64,000 nucleotides of DNA from Serratia proteamaculans (GCF_008830365.1 NZ_WBKI01000003.1:124001-188000); one strand, 5' to 3'; numbered from the stretch's first letter, positions 46,201-56,166 are shown. Numbers and translations: made by a program. Notes: generated by a model not told the origin, from the sequence alone.

Positions 46201-46459
46201 GCACGGCATCCGGACGCTCTTTTTCGATGATTTTGCGCACCACTTTCCAGTGAATCGGCTCGATGTAGGTCGCATCCGCCATTTCCGGGTCAGTCATGAT
46301 GGTGGCCGGGTTGGAGTTCACCAAAATAACGCGGTAACCCTCTTCGCGCAGCGCTTTACACGCCTGAGCACCCGAGTAGTCGAACTCACACGCCTGGCCG
46401 ATAACAATCGGGCCAGCGCCGAGGATCAGGATGCTTTTTATGTCTGTACGTTTTGGCAT
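43235..46459 (-). CDS. carB: Carbamoyl-phosphate synthase large subunit
   Basis: Makes carbamoyl phosphate from bicarbonate, ammonia and two ATP for pyrimidine and arginine synthesis. Length is 1074 residues (E. coli 1073). Seen: two homologous ATP-grasp synthetase halves, the first opening [27 protein letters not shown], the second with [24 protein letters not shown], and a C-terminal allosteric domain that binds UMP, IMP and ornithine. It lies 16 bases behind carA. Confidence 0.98.
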   Translation of the reverse strand: MPKRTDIKSILILGAGPIVIGQACEFDYSGAQACKALREEGYRVILVNSNPATIMTDPEMADATYIEPIHWKVVRKIIEKERPDAVLPTMGGQTALNCALELERQGVLAEFGVTMIGATADAIDKAEDRRRFDVAMKKIGLDTARSGIAHNMEEALAVAADVGFPCIIRPSFTMGGSGGGIAYNREEFEEICERGLDLSPTKELLIDESLIGWKEYEMEVVRDKNDNCIIVCSIENFDAMGIHTGDSITVAPAQTLTDKEYQIMRNASMAVLREIGVETGGSNVQFSVNPKTGRLIVIEMNPRVSRSSALASKATGFPIAKIAAKLAVGYTLDELMNDITGGRTPASFEPSIDYVVTKIPRFNFEKFAGANDRLTTQMKSVGEVMAIGRTQQESLQKALRGLEVGATGFDPKVNLDDPEALTKIRRELKDAGSDRIWYIADAFRAGLSVDGVFNLTNVDRWFLVQIEELVRLEEQVAETGINGLTQEFLRTLKRKGFADARLATLAGVAESEIRKLRHGYGLHPVYKRVDTCAAEFATDTAYMYSTYEEECESNPTNDRPKIMVLGGGPNRIGQGIEFDYCCVHASLALREDGYETIMVNCNPETVSTDYDTSDRLYFEPVTLEDVLEIVRIEKPKGVIVQYGGQTPLKLARELEAAGVPIIGTSPDAIDRAEDRERFQQAVHRLGLKQPANATVSTIEQAVEKAAGLGYPLVVRPSYVLGGRAMEIVYDDIDLRRYFQNAVSVSNDAPVLLDRFLDDAVEVDVDAICDGERVLIGGIMEHIEQAGVHSGDSACSLPAYTLSKEIQDVMRQQVEKLAFELQVRGLMNVQFAVKNNEVYLIEVNPRAARTVPFVSKATGVQLAKVAARVMAGKTLAEQGVTEEVIPPYYSVKEVVLPFNKFPGVDPILGPEMRSTGEVMGVGRTFAEAFSKAMLGSQSGMKKQGRALLSVREGDKARVVDLAASLLKQGFELDATHGTAVVLGEAGINPRLVNKVHEGRPHIQDRIKNGEYTYIVNTTAGRQAIEDSKLIRRSALQYKVHYDTTLNGGFATAMALKADPTEQVTSVQEMHARIGK

Positions 46460-46475
46460 TTTTTACTGCTCCTGA

Positions 46476-47624
46476 TTATTTGGCGTTAGAACGGTAAGTC
46501 TCGATCAGTTCGATAAAGTGATCGAACAGCGGCGCGGCATCGTGTGGGCCCGGGCTGGCTTCAGGGTGCCCCTGGAAGCTGAACGCAGCCTTGTCGGTGC
46601 GGTGAATGCCCTGCACCGTGTGGTCAAACAAGGATTTGTGCGTTACGCGCAGTTCTGCCGGCAGGTTGTTTTCATCCACGGCAAAACCGTGGTTCTGCGC
46701 GGTGATCATGACGCAGTCTTTATCCAGGTCTTTTACCGGGTGGTTACCGCCGTGGTGGCCGAGCTTCATCTTCACGGTTTTCGCGCCGCTGGCCAGTGCC
46801 AGCAACTGATGGCCGAGGCAGATGCCAAATACCGGAATGTCGGTTTCCAGGAACTGTTTGATGGCGGTAATGGCGTAATCACAAGGCTCCGGGTCACCCG
46901 GGCCGTTGGACAGGAAAATGCCGTCCGGACTCATCTTCAATACTTCATCTGCCGGGGTCTGCGCCGGCACTACCGTCAGGCGGCAACCGCGATCCACCAG
47001 CATGCGCAGGATGTTGCGTTTGGCGCCAAAGTCGTAGGCCACCACGTGGAACGGCAGCTCGGAGGCCGCTTTGGCTTCCGGCAGTTCGCCTTCAAGCGTC
47101 CAGCTACCTTGCTGCCAGCTGTAAGCTTCCTGAGTGGTCACTTCTTTCGCCAGGTCCATGCCTTTCAGGCCAGGGAAACCTTTGGCCTTCGCCAATGCCA
47201 GGGCAGCATCCGGTGTGTCAGCGGCGATGATGCAGCCGTTCTGTGCACCCTTTTCACGCAGCAGACGGGTCAGCTTGCGGGTATCAATATCGGCAATCGC
47301 CACGATGTTGTGACGCTTCAGGTAGTCAGACAGGCCTTCTTCGTTGCGGTAGTTGCTGGCAATCAGTGGGAGGTCGCGAATGACGAGGCCTTGGGCATGT
47401 ACAGCGGAGGATTCTTCGTCAGCAGCATTGGTGCCGACATTGCCGATATGAGGATAAGTAAGAGTAACGATCTGGCGGGAGTAGGAAGGATCAGTGAGGA
47501 TTTCTTGATAACCGGTCATCGACGTATTGAAGACCACTTCCCCCACTGCCGTACCCTCTGCCCCGATGGCCCGACCGTGGAATTGGGTTCCGTCTTCGAG
47601 AACCAATAGCGCTGACTTAATCAA
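46476..47624 (-). CDS. carA: Carbamoyl-phosphate synthase small (glutaminase) subunit
   Basis: Class I glutamine amidotransferase that feeds ammonia to CarB. The 382-residue length is the same as E. coli. Seen: the N-terminal [22 protein letters not shown], the nucleophile in GICLGHQ near residue 269, and [18 protein letters not shown] with the catalytic His and Glu. A TTG start at 47624 is chosen because GGAGG lies seven bases upstream and the length then equals E. coli CarA, which also starts at UUG. The frame opens nine codons earlier. Confidence 0.95.
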   Translation of the reverse strand: MIKSALLVLEDGTQFHGRAIGAEGTAVGEVVFNTSMTGYQEILTDPSYSRQIVTLTYPHIGNVGTNAADEESSAVHAQGLVIRDLPLIASNYRNEEGLSDYLKRHNIVAIADIDTRKLTRLLREKGAQNGCIIAADTPDAALALAKAKGFPGLKGMDLAKEVTTQEAYSWQQGSWTLEGELPEAKAASELPFHVVAYDFGAKRNILRMLVDRGCRLTVVPAQTPADEVLKMSPDGIFLSNGPGDPEPCDYAITAIKQFLETDIPVFGICLGHQLLALASGAKTVKMKLGHHGGNHPVKDLDKDCVMITAQNHGFAVDENNLPAELRVTHKSLFDHTVQGIHRTDKAAFSFQGHPEASPGPHDAAPLFDHFIELIETYRSNAK

Positions 47625-47655
47625 AACACCCTCCAAGGAATAATCAATCACAATA

Positions 47656-47673
47656 TTTGCATATTAATTCAGA
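47656..47673 (-). promoter_or_regulatory. ARG box (ArgR operator) before carAB
   Basis: TTTGCATATTAATTCAGA fits the ArgR consensus NTGNATWWWWATNCAN completely. It lies about 30 bases before the carA start. A second, weaker half-match lies at 47682-47699. ArgR control of a carAB promoter is established in E. coli. Confidence 0.7.
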
Positions 47674-48012
47674 TATCGCGATCTAAATCAATGCAAAAAC
47701 CGCCTTCAAGGTCAATTTTTGGCAAATTGGGCGCATTTTAATGATGAGAGCTCCGCTTGTCTACCCAAAGCGCCATTTTTTCTCTTATTTTTGCACTTCT
47801 CAACGTTTAATAGGGTTAGCAGCCACAAAAACACCGCTAAACTCGGGTTGGTAAACGGTTGCGGGGAGGAATGACAAAAAAGCGCAATGATAAAGGCAAA
47901 ATCCCGGGCTAAAAACATCATTGCTTGAGATTAATGGCAAAAAAATCAAATTAAACACATAAAAACAAGCATCACACCATGAAATAAATGCATCAGCATC
48001 ATTTTAAGCGTT
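47674..48012. promoter_or_regulatory. carAB upstream regulatory region
   Basis: About 340 AT-rich bases between the ARG box and the dapB terminator. In E. coli this region holds the pyrimidine-controlled distal promoter and sites for PepA, IHF and PurR. A TTGACC hexamer at about 47721-47726 on the minus strand could be a -35, but its -10 partner is unclear. No gene is supported. Confidence 0.45.
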
Positions 48013-48040
48013 AAAAAAAAGGACAATAAAATTATTGTCC
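48013..48040 (-). terminator. dapB terminator
   Basis: On the minus strand GGACAATAA-TT-TTATTGTCC is followed by eight Ts, about 55 bases after the dapB stop. Confidence 0.85.
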
Positions 48041-48094
48041 GTTAATCATAGCATTATGATCAATACAACCACATCACGATGGTATATAAATCAA

Positions 48095-49205
<1,111 letters not shown>

Positions 49206-49547
49206 TAACTGCCGCTTTATTGCCTGAGAGCCATGGATGAAAACCGCATCAGGCGACTCAGCCTGATCACCGACGGCCGTTTCTCCGGTTCCAACCGCGG
49301 GCTGTTTGTCGGCCATATATCGCCTGAGGCAGTAGAAGGCGGCGAACTGGCATTGGTGCAGAATGGCGATGAAATTTCGATAGATATCCCGGCGCGTACC
49401 CTGACGCTACACGTCAGCGAGACCGAACTGATCCAGCGACGTAAAACCTGGCAGCCGCTGGATTACACCAAAGAATTTCTGCAACTGGCGCCGCAATATC
49501 ATTGCCACCGATTGCTGCCGTCACCCCGGTTGGCAACTGACCAATGA
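49206..49547 (+). pseudogene. 3' remnant of an IlvD/Edd-family dehydratase gene
   Basis: The frame encodes [23 protein letters not shown] and [15 protein letters not shown], the C-terminal domain signature of dihydroxy-acid/sugar-acid dehydratases (IlvD/Edd family, normally about 570-620 residues). Only about 110 residues remain. The matching reading extends a few codons upstream of the first ATG (LRAMDENR, from about 49206) and then homology is lost, so the 5' four fifths are gone. A +1 shift near 49500 would read on to a stop at 49591-49593; whether this reflects a frameshift is unclear. The fragment cannot be active, as the iron-sulfur Cys residues are in the missing part. Probably a relic of gene replacement at this locus. 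Confidence 0.75.
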
Positions 49548-49600
49548 CGATCGTGCCCTGATTGACCAGTTTTTGATTCAATTCTCTTTGTAGCGAAAGC

Positions 49601-49618
49601 GGCCGCCTCACGGCGGCC
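49601..49618 (-). terminator. Hairpin after the isonitrile operon
   Basis: GGCCGCC-GTGA-GGCGGCC follows the glycosyltransferase stop by 13 bases on the minus strand. No long T-run follows (GCTTTCG), so strength is uncertain. Confidence 0.55.
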
Positions 49619-49631
49619 ATTTCCCATACCT

Positions 49632-50906
49632 TCAACGGGTTAACACTGCCACCTCGTCGGCGATTGCCGTCAGTGCATCATGGCGAGCGTAATCGGCCTG
49701 GACCAGCGCAGCACGCAGCCGATACATCGGCTGCGTCAAAATTTGCTGCACGGCTTGCCGCAACTGCGCCTGATCCGGGTTGCTGGTATGCAGGTTAATT
49801 CCGCATCCCGCAGCCACCACCCGCGTGGCGGCCTCGAGTTTATCTTCACCGGTACCGGCAACAATCAATGGCACCCCCTGACCCAGAGCGTAGTTGATTG
49901 AACCGTAACCGCCGTTGGTGATCAACAGTGCAGCCTGCGGCAGCCAGTGCTCGAAAGAGATAAACTCCTGCACCCTGGCATTAGCGGGCAACAGCGCCAA
50001 CAACTCGTCAATCGGGCGGCCCCCCGTGGTCGCTAACATCCGAACCGGCAACTCAGCCAGCGCCTTCAGCGTCGGGACAATCAGCTGATGTAGATCGACA
50101 TTCGCCAGCGTACCCTGCGAGACAATCACCAGCGGCCGCCGGTCGGCTTCATCCCACTCATCGGAAGTTTCAACCGCCGCTGCCGTGCTGCGCAGCGGAC
50201 CAATAAAGCGCACGCTGGCCGGCAAATCTTCACGCGGATACTCCAGTGCCGGGGTTGCCAGTTGCAAAAAGCGATCGCAACCGCCAATTAACGCATCGGT
50301 AAACGGCTGTTGCAGTGGCTGACCGCCGGATTGTGCCATCGCAGCATCAAAACTCTGTTGTACCTCTTCGATTAACGCGCGGGTGCCTTCATCCACCAAC
50401 TGCTCGCGCCGCAGCTCAGAGGGCAATAATGCCGGAGGGATCCGTGGCCCATAGAAGATCGAATCCGTAGAGGAGAACGACAAGGGTGTCACTCCAATAC
50501 CGATCACCGGCGGGCGATCCCGAGTCTGCAATAGCGGTAACACCCCGTAGAAACAGTTTTCCACGATCAGCAGGTCGGTGCTCTCGGCGACCATCACGCT
50601 TCGCAACTGCTGATCCAGCAACGGGATCGGGGCAGCGAAGAAGTCTTTCAACGCCAGTGCCATCTGAGCATTGCCCGGCGGCAGTGCAGCCCGTTCGGGA
50701 AAGCGCTGCTCAAGATAGCGGTAATCGAAATCGACCCGCTGATCAAAGGCAATAAATTGCGCGCCGACGGCCTCAGCACGTTGGCGAAACAGCGCACCGG
50801 TCATCACCTGAACCTGGTGCCCTTGCGCGATCAGGTGCCGGGCAATGCTCAGCATCGGATAAACGTGACCTGGCGTGGCCACCGCGGTCATCAGAATACG
50901 TGCCAT
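49632..50906 (-). CDS. GT1 (MGT-family) glycosyltransferase of the isonitrile cluster
   Basis: A 424-residue UDP-glycosyltransferase-like enzyme of the GT-B fold, most similar to MGT/macrolide-type bacterial GT1 enzymes. Seen: the N-terminal acceptor domain with TPGHVYPMLSIARHL at 11-25 holding the likely catalytic His14, and the C-terminal donor domain with VSQGTL at 262-267, and NGGYGSINYALGQGVPLIV at 331-349, where the usual HGG is NGG. GEDK follows near 353 in place of the usual DQ. It starts six bases after the dioxygenase stop with no ribosome site, which suggests translational coupling. From context it probably adds a sugar to the phenol of a tyrosine-derived vinyl isonitrile. The sugar donor is unknown; no sugar-modifying genes are in the window. 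Confidence 0.85.
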   Translation of the reverse strand: MARILMTAVATPGHVYPMLSIARHLIAQGHQVQVMTGALFRQRAEAVGAQFIAFDQRVDFDYRYLEQRFPERAALPPGNAQMALALKDFFAAPIPLLDQQLRSVMVAESTDLLIVENCFYGVLPLLQTRDRPPVIGIGVTPLSFSSTDSIFYGPRIPPALLPSELRREQLVDEGTRALIEEVQQSFDAAMAQSGGQPLQQPFTDALIGGCDRFLQLATPALEYPREDLPASVRFIGPLRSTAAAVETSDEWDEADRRPLVIVSQGTLANVDLHQLIVPTLKALAELPVRMLATTGGRPIDELLALLPANARVQEFISFEHWLPQAALLITNGGYGSINYALGQGVPLIVAGTGEDKLEAATRVVAAGCGINLHTSNPDQAQLRQAVQQILTQPMYRLRAALVQADYARHDALTAIADEVAVLTR

Positions 50907-50912
50907 AACGGG

Positions 50913-51776
50913 TTAAGCCTCTGTGTTTGCCGGCTTCAACGCCAGATTGGCGCACACTGGGTTGCTCTGAATATGGACCCGCTGCAAATGGCGAGCAGAG
51001 CGTGCAGTGAAGCCCTCACGCCCGTGCAACAGCGAGAAGTTGTCCGCTACCACTACGTCGCCCTGCTGCCACTGGTGGGCGTAGTAATGGCGCGGATCGT
51101 AGAGATACTGTTGCAGGGTCTGGTGGAATGCCTCTTGCTTGTCTTGCGGCACACCGTGATATTCCAGCGCGTGCTGGTTAAGAAACTTTTTGCCTTCGGT
51201 CGGCGGTTCGTTGTAGCGCATGATCTGCCCACGGCCGCTCGGATGCATCACCACCAACGGTGAACAAACCTCACCGCCGTAGTGCACGACCTGCTTAATG
51301 CGATAAGAGATCGACACCTTCAGCCATTGGGCCAACAGCGCCTCATCGGCATTGGCCAGCAGGCGCGTGGTATCGACAAAGGTGGTGCGCCCGCCCTCAT
51401 CCTGCGAAGGCGCGGCCACACAGTGGAATAGCTGGAATTCCGGGATGGTCGGTTTGTACATGCCGTCCCAGTGCAACGGCACATAGCTGCTGTCGAAAAT
51501 ATGGTCCTTGGCATCCGGATGTTCTTTCACATCCAATACTGCACCGAATGGCCACATCATGATCTCGCCCCAGCCTTCGGCATAGCCTGTCAGCACCTGG
51601 GGCTCGGTAAAGCCAGAGTCGAAGCCACGCAGCACCAGCAGGTGATGCTGTTGAGCCAACGCCCGCAGCGCCGCTACCGGCAGTTCGCTGATCGGTTGCC
51701 CAGGATATTGCGGGGTTAGCACCGCGCCAAAAGGAGTATTCAGTTCAATACGGCAGTTCAGTGTTTGGTGGTCCAT
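50913..51776 (-). CDS. isnB: Fe(II)/2-oxoglutarate dioxygenase, PvcB/IsnB type
   Basis: A 287-residue TauD/TfdA-family oxygenase. The iron triad is visible: His102 and Asp104 in LHWDGMYKP, and His251 in LLHGREGF, with a candidate 2-oxoglutarate-binding Arg at 262 or 266. The segment SSYVPLHWDGMYKPTIPEFQ is typical of the PvcB/IsnB branch. In that branch the enzyme acts on the isonitrile of tyrosine (or tryptophan), often by decarboxylating desaturation to a vinyl isonitrile. AAGGAG lies eight bases before the ATG. It follows the isonitrile synthase by 90 bases containing two small hairpins. The gene symbol is by analogy; the exact reaction is inferred. Confidence 0.85.
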   Translation of the reverse strand: MDHQTLNCRIELNTPFGAVLTPQYPGQPISELPVAALRALAQQHHLLVLRGFDSGFTEPQVLTGYAEGWGEIMMWPFGAVLDVKEHPDAKDHIFDSSYVPLHWDGMYKPTIPEFQLFHCVAAPSQDEGGRTTFVDTTRLLANADEALLAQWLKVSISYRIKQVVHYGGEVCSPLVVMHPSGRGQIMRYNEPPTEGKKFLNQHALEYHGVPQDKQEAFHQTLQQYLYDPRHYYAHQWQQGDVVVADNFSLLHGREGFTARSARHLQRVHIQSNPVCANLALKPANTEA

Positions 51777-51866
51777 AGGTCACTCTCCTTGAATCGAATT
51801 TTCTGCTCACACGGCAACCGGGCCGTTAAAAGACGCCCGCCAAAGTGACAGGCGTAAGGTGATGCA

Positions 51867-52832
51867 TTAGGCCATTTGTGGCTGTTCGATCAGGTAATGG
51901 CTGGGTGTACCGCGGATCGCCACCAGTTCGCCCGCCAACTGCTGAGCGTCTTTGCGTTTCATCAGCACAAACTGTCCGTTAACGTTGGCCGCTACGCCAT
52001 GCCACGGCGTCAGCCAGTCATCTTTGGTTGGCATCATATGAATACCCATTTTCAGGCTGTCGGCGGGCTGCGGGTGGATCGACAGACGTATCGCCAGCGG
52101 GAAATGCTGGGCCAGCAGGTTGCCCCAGGCCCAGCTGCGCTGGATCACACCACAGGCGCGCTGTTTGGCGTCTTTTTGCAATGCGGCGTTGGAGCCGCTG
52201 TAGCCCGGCAGTTGGCTGTCTTCATACAGGAACCGGGTGATGGCGCGATACAACTGTAGCCCCTGCTCGTCCTGCATCAGTTGCTGTTTGATTGTCGCCT
52301 CCGGCTCGGCATAACCGTCGACCAACAACTGACGTAGCAAGTCATAGTCGCCGGTATGCTCGGCCAGCCCTTCCACGTCCCCCAGGTTGAACACGCTCAG
52401 GTGCGTCGCCCCGACCTCATGCAGCAGGTTTTCGATTTCGTGCTGATAGTGGTTGATAGCCTCGTCGCTGACACGGATCAAATCACCGAAGACATGGCCA
52501 TCCGAGCAGATGACGATATGTGCGCCCGGCGGGTAATAAAGCTGAATACGTTGGCAGAGGGAATTAAGAAATATCAACGACAGTCGCTCAGCCATATCGG
52601 GTACCGAACCAATCACCTTATTCGTATTGGGTGATTTTGTCGGGAAGGCGGGCAGGACAAATTCAATGCGCTGCTCATTTTCAATGAATGCCCGGATACG
52701 CGGTAATTGCACCTGTGAAACGGCCTGTTCTTCTTCAGCATTTGAGGCTTCCAATCCCGGGAATCGACGCCGATATTGCAATAGCTCATGAAGTATTTTT
52801 AACGATATTTGTTCAGTACGGGCACTATCCAC
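51867..52832 (-). CDS. isnA: Isonitrile (isocyanide) synthase, PvcA/IsnA/DIT1 family
   Basis: A 321-residue enzyme of the DIT1/PvcA family, which turns the amino group of an amino acid into an isonitrile using ribulose 5-phosphate as carbon donor. Seen: LPAFPTKSPN at 60-69, ICSDGHVFGD at 108-117, RLSIHPQ near 249-255 and WLTPWHGVA at 273-281, all family hallmarks. Length is normal for bacterial members. The start is GTG at 52832, set by AGGAG six bases upstream. First gene of the three-gene operon, divergent from the LysR regulator. The likely substrate is L-tyrosine, inferred from the glycosyltransferase partner (a phenol is needed as acceptor in rhabduscin-type products); tryptophan cannot be excluded. 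Confidence 0.92.
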   Translation of the reverse strand: MDSARTEQISLKILHELLQYRRRFPGLEASNAEEEQAVSQVQLPRIRAFIENEQRIEFVLPAFPTKSPNTNKVIGSVPDMAERLSLIFLNSLCQRIQLYYPPGAHIVICSDGHVFGDLIRVSDEAINHYQHEIENLLHEVGATHLSVFNLGDVEGLAEHTGDYDLLRQLLVDGYAEPEATIKQQLMQDEQGLQLYRAITRFLYEDSQLPGYSGSNAALQKDAKQRACGVIQRSWAWGNLLAQHFPLAIRLSIHPQPADSLKMGIHMMPTKDDWLTPWHGVAANVNGQFVLMKRKDAQQLAGELVAIRGTPSHYLIEQPQMA

Positions 52833-53001
52833 AATTAACTCCTGTTCAGATGTGGCGCAGGCAACTTATTCGCAAACGCAATAAGACTTATCAAAAAGAG
52901 AGGTGTCGCGTGGGAAATAAGCCTCGCCTCGCGATTTATCTGCTTCAGGCAATATAGAAGAGTTAATGCTATATTATTAGCCCGTATAATTAACAATCTT
53001 G

Positions 53002-53018
53002 GTTAAGTTGAACTTAAC
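53002..53018. promoter_or_regulatory. Palindromic operator candidate between isnA and lysR
   Basis: GTTAAGTT-G-AACTTAAC is a perfect 8-bp inverted repeat around one G, ending five bases before the LysR start codon. It has the dyad character of a LysR-type site, though the spacing is T-N13-A rather than the classical T-N11-A. Location fits autorepression and divergent control of isnAB. Confidence 0.6.
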
Positions 53019-53023
53019 AAACT

Positions 53024-53947
53024 ATGAGTAATATTCTAAAACGCATGGCCATTTTTTCTAAAGTTGTCGATTGCGGCGCATTCAGCATGGCAGCCAAAGA
53101 ATTAGGCATTACGACCTCCGCCGTCAGCCAGCATATCCGCCAGCTGGAAAACGAGCTGGGCATTCAATTACTTCTGCGTTCTACTCGCTCACTGAGCCTG
53201 ACCGAAGCCGGGCTGTGTTTTTATGAGGACTGTGTTCTGATGATCCATGCTGCCGAGCGGGGTCAACAGCGTATTGCCGCGCTACGCGGTGAACTGGCCG
53301 GTGAGTTGCGCGTCGCCACCTCGACGGAATTCGCCACCCATTATCTGGTGCCGGCGCTACAAAGCTTCCTTGATGAACACCCACGCATCACGCTGAGGCT
53401 GGAAATTCATGATGAAAAGATCGACCTGATAGGCCAGCGTATCGATCTGGCGATCCGCGGTGGCGTAATGGCAGATTCCAGCTACGTCTCTACCCGCCTG
53501 GCGCGCTTTCGTGAAGTGTTGTGCGCCTCACCGGCCTACCTTGCCGGCCATGGCATACCGGATACCCCACAGGCATTAACACACCATCAATGGGTCACTT
53601 TTACCCCGTTGGGGAACCCGCAGTTTGTTCGCCTGCTCCACCCTAACGGCGACGAGCATCGGTTGCGCATGACCGGACGTTTATTTACCAATAACGGTAT
53701 GGCGATGAAAGAATTGGCGCTGGCTGGCAAGGGGATCATCCGTAATTTCTTCGTTAACGTTGAAAATGAATTGTGCCGGGGCGACCTGGTCGAGGTGTTA
53801 CCGGATTGGCGATTACCGGATATTAATTGCTACGCGATTATGCCGCGTCGGGACAGCCAGCCATTAAAGGTTCGCCGTTTACTCGAGCATATGAAAATCC
53901 ATTTACAGAAAAAAGAGAAGAATTCCGTAGGCCAGTTACGAACTTAA
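53024..53947 (+). CDS. LysR-family regulator of the isonitrile operon
   Basis: A 307-residue LysR-type regulator. Seen: the N-terminal winged helix with FSKVVDCGAFSMAAKELGITTSAVSQHIRQLENELG, and a C-terminal effector domain of the CrgA/DmlR-like type (LRVATSTEFATHYLVPALQSFLDEHPRITLRLE). It is divergent from isnA with 191 bases between and a palindrome in front of its own start. No strong ribosome site is visible before the ATG. Control of the isonitrile operon is inferred from position only. The C-terminal end is lysine-rich (LQKKEKNS), with no known meaning. Confidence 0.88.
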   Translation: MSNILKRMAIFSKVVDCGAFSMAAKELGITTSAVSQHIRQLENELGIQLLLRSTRSLSLTEAGLCFYEDCVLMIHAAERGQQRIAALRGELAGELRVATSTEFATHYLVPALQSFLDEHPRITLRLEIHDEKIDLIGQRIDLAIRGGVMADSSYVSTRLARFREVLCASPAYLAGHGIPDTPQALTHHQWVTFTPLGNPQFVRLLHPNGDEHRLRMTGRLFTNNGMAMKELALAGKGIIRNFFVNVENELCRGDLVEVLPDWRLPDINCYAIMPRRDSQPLKVRRLLEHMKIHLQKKEKNSVGQLRT

Positions 53948-54200
53948 TAAAATAAGAAACATCTGTAACGACGATTTATTTAGTTATTTAACTTTTCAGC
54001 CGATTGCTGACCAGCACCAGAGTTTATTTAGATCGCAGCCTAATGATATTAACCTTAATAACTTCCTCGTTGCCTATATAAGCATTTACTCCGTCATTAA
54101 TTCAAATTGTCAGAACGAATTTGACTTTAAGTAACAGAAAATTTGAATCAGTTCTCTCTCCCACACCTTTTTAATACTTTCACTGCCTGATACCGATCCC
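53948..54200. other. AT-rich spacer between the isonitrile island and ispH
   Basis: About 250 AT-rich bases with no supported gene, forming the right flank of the island. No direct repeats or integrase remnants were recognised. Confidence 0.5.
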
Positions 54201-54229
54201 AAAAAAAACGGGAAGCCAAAGCTCCCCGC
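54201..54229 (-). terminator. ribF-ileS-lspA-fkpB-ispH operon terminator
   Basis: On the minus strand CGGGGAGC-TTTG-GCTTCCCG is followed by eight Ts, about 20 bases after the ispH stop. Confidence 0.9.
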
Positions 54230-54250
54230 TATTTTATTTATGTCCGATGC

Positions 54251-55204
54251 TTAATCGACCTGTTTGATATCAACCCGCAGCTCTTTCGGCACTTCGAACA
54301 CGATGTTCTCTTCACGGCCACTGACTTCCTGCACGTTGACACCGCCCAGCGCTTTCAGGCGACTGATCACGTCCTGCACCAATACGTCTGGTGCCGATGC
54401 CCCGGCGGTAACCCCGATATTACTAGCATCCTTCAGCCAGGCTTCCTGAATGTCTGCCGCAGAGTCGATCAGGTACGCCGGCTTACCCACGCGTTGAGCC
54501 AGCTCCGCCAGACGGTTAGAGTTAGAAGAGTTCTTCGACCCCACTACCAGAACCACATCCGCATCCCCGGCCAGGTTGCGCACCGCTTCCTGACGGTTGG
54601 TGGTGGCGTAGCAGATGTCGTCCTTACGCGGCCCGATAATGCTCGGGAAGCGCTTGCGCAGGGCATCAATCACGTCAGAAGTGTCGTCCACCGACAGCGT
54701 GGTTTGTGTCATAAAGCACAGGTTACTTTCATCTTTCACCTGTAGCTTCCCCACGTCGTCCGGTGACTCCACCAGATACATGCCGCCCTTCGGGTTGCTG
54801 TACTGGCCCATGGTGCCTTCCACTTCCGGGTGGCCCGCATGGCCGATCAGGATCGCTTCGGTGCCACGGCGGCTGGCTCGCGCCACCTCCATATGCACCT
54901 TGGTTACCAGCGGGCAGGTGGCGTCAAACAGCATGGTCAAATCGCGCGCTTTGGCTTCGGCCCGAACGGCCTGGGAAACCCCGTGCGCCGAGAAGATCAG
55001 AATCGACCCGTCCGGCACTTCGGTAATTTCCTCGATAAATACCGCCCCACGCTCACGCAGGCTGTCCACCACGTAGCGGTTATGCACCACTTCGTGACGC
55101 ACGTAGATAGGCGCGCCGTAAATTTCCAGCGCGCGTTCAACGATACTGATCGCACGATCAACCCCGGCGCAAAAACCACGTGGGTTAGCCAGCAATATTT
55201 GCAT
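54251..55204 (-). CDS. ispH: 4-hydroxy-3-methylbut-2-enyl diphosphate reductase
   Basis: Last step of the MEP isoprenoid pathway; a [4Fe-4S] enzyme giving IPP and DMAPP. Length is 317 residues (E. coli 316). Seen: [19 protein letters not shown] with Cys12, DATCPLV with the second cluster Cys near 96, and ICYATTNRQ with the third near 197. The start at 55204 fits the family; the frame opens 13 codons upstream inside fkpB. It overlaps fkpB by 20 bases. Confidence 0.98.
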   Translation of the reverse strand: MQILLANPRGFCAGVDRAISIVERALEIYGAPIYVRHEVVHNRYVVDSLRERGAVFIEEITEVPDGSILIFSAHGVSQAVRAEAKARDLTMLFDATCPLVTKVHMEVARASRRGTEAILIGHAGHPEVEGTMGQYSNPKGGMYLVESPDDVGKLQVKDESNLCFMTQTTLSVDDTSDVIDALRKRFPSIIGPRKDDICYATTNRQEAVRNLAGDADVVLVVGSKNSSNSNRLAELAQRVGKPAYLIDSAADIQEAWLKDASNIGVTAGASAPDVLVQDVISRLKALGGVNVQEVSGREENIVFEVPKELRVDIKQVD

Positions 55205-55655
55205 GCGTCTCCTCCTGCTGCGGGTCAATCTCCAGCACTTCAATATCGAAGGTCACCGGATGGCCCGCCAGCGGATGGTTGAAATCAACGGTAATCGAAT
55301 CTTCCGCCACCTCGCGCACCACACCCGGCATTTCGCTGCCGTTGACGGCGGTAAACAGCATGATGGTGCCCGCGTCCGGTACCCCGGTTTCCGCGAAGTC
55401 ACGGCGTGAGAAGAACTGGACCAGGTCCGGGTTTTCTTCGCCGAACGCCGCTTCCGGTTGCAGGGTAAAGGCGCACTTGTCGCCCGCACTCAGACCAAGC
55501 AACTGTGCTTCCAGCGGCTCGGACAGGCTGCCGTCACCCAGTCGGAACAGCGCCGGTTTACCGTTGCTGCGGGTGGATTCTGCGGTTGAACCGTCTTCCA
55601 GTTTCAACGTGAAGTGAACCAGCACTTCGCTATCGCCCTTAATCTGAGCCGTCAT
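55185..55655 (-). CDS. fkpB: FKBP-type peptidyl-prolyl isomerase FkpB (SlpA)
   Basis: Cytoplasmic SlyD-like isomerase/chaperone. Length is 156 residues (E. coli 149), the excess being a C-terminal tail ([11 protein letters not shown]). Seen: [32 protein letters not shown] and [21 protein letters not shown]. The start at 55655 lies one base after the lspA stop. Confidence 0.96.
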   Translation of the reverse strand: MTAQIKGDSEVLVHFTLKLEDGSTAESTRSNGKPALFRLGDGSLSEPLEAQLLGLSAGDKCAFTLQPEAAFGEENPDLVQFFSRRDFAETGVPDAGTIMLFTAVNGSEMPGVVREVAEDSITVDFNHPLAGHPVTFDIEVLEIDPQQEETHANIAG

Positions 55656-55656
55656 A

Positions 55657-56166
55657 TTACTCACCTTTGCTCTTTGCACTTTTGTTCGCCGGCGATAAAA
55701 AGCCTTCCAGTACGATCATCGCCGCCCCCACGCAGATAAAGCTATCCGCCAGGTTGAAGGTCGGGTAGTGCCAGCCGCCCACGTAGAAGTCGATAAAATC
55801 GACCACGAAGCCGTGCCACAAGCGATCGAACAGGTTGCCGAGCGCACCGCCAATAATAAAGGCATAGGCGATGTTGTTCAGCTTTTGCTGCGCCGAACTG
55901 CGGTACATCATCACCAGCAGCACCGCCACGATAGCGACGGCGATACCGGCGAAGAACCAGCGCTGCCACCCGCCGTGATCGGCCAGGAAACTGAACGCGG
56001 CACCGTAGTTGCGCGCATAGAACAGATTGAACGACGGGATCAGCGGCTGGGACTGGCCCAGCACGAAGTTACCGAGGATCCACTGTTTGCTGGCAAAATC
56101 CAGCACCAGCACCACCACTACCAACCACAGCCAGCGTAAGCCGGTCGAACAAATAGGTTTACTCAT
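55657..56166 (-). CDS. lspA: Lipoprotein signal peptidase
   Basis: Inner-membrane aspartyl protease that cuts lipoprotein signal peptides. Length is 169 residues (E. coli 164), four helices. Seen: [40 protein letters not shown] with one catalytic Asp region, and [12 protein letters not shown] with the second. The start overlaps the ileS stop as TAATG. Confidence 0.97.
   Translation of the reverse strand: MSKPICSTGLRWLWLVVVVLVLDFASKQWILGNFVLGQSQPLIPSFNLFYARNYGAAFSFLADHGGWQRWFFAGIAVAIVAVLLVMMYRSSAQQKLNNIAYAFIIGGALGNLFDRLWHGFVVDFIDFYVGGWHYPTFNLADSFICVGAAMIVLEGFLSPANKSAKSKGE

Noticed and set aside
47712-47921. 69-codon frame upstream of carA
   Set aside because: AT-rich regulatory DNA of carAB; no ribosome site and no recognisable product.
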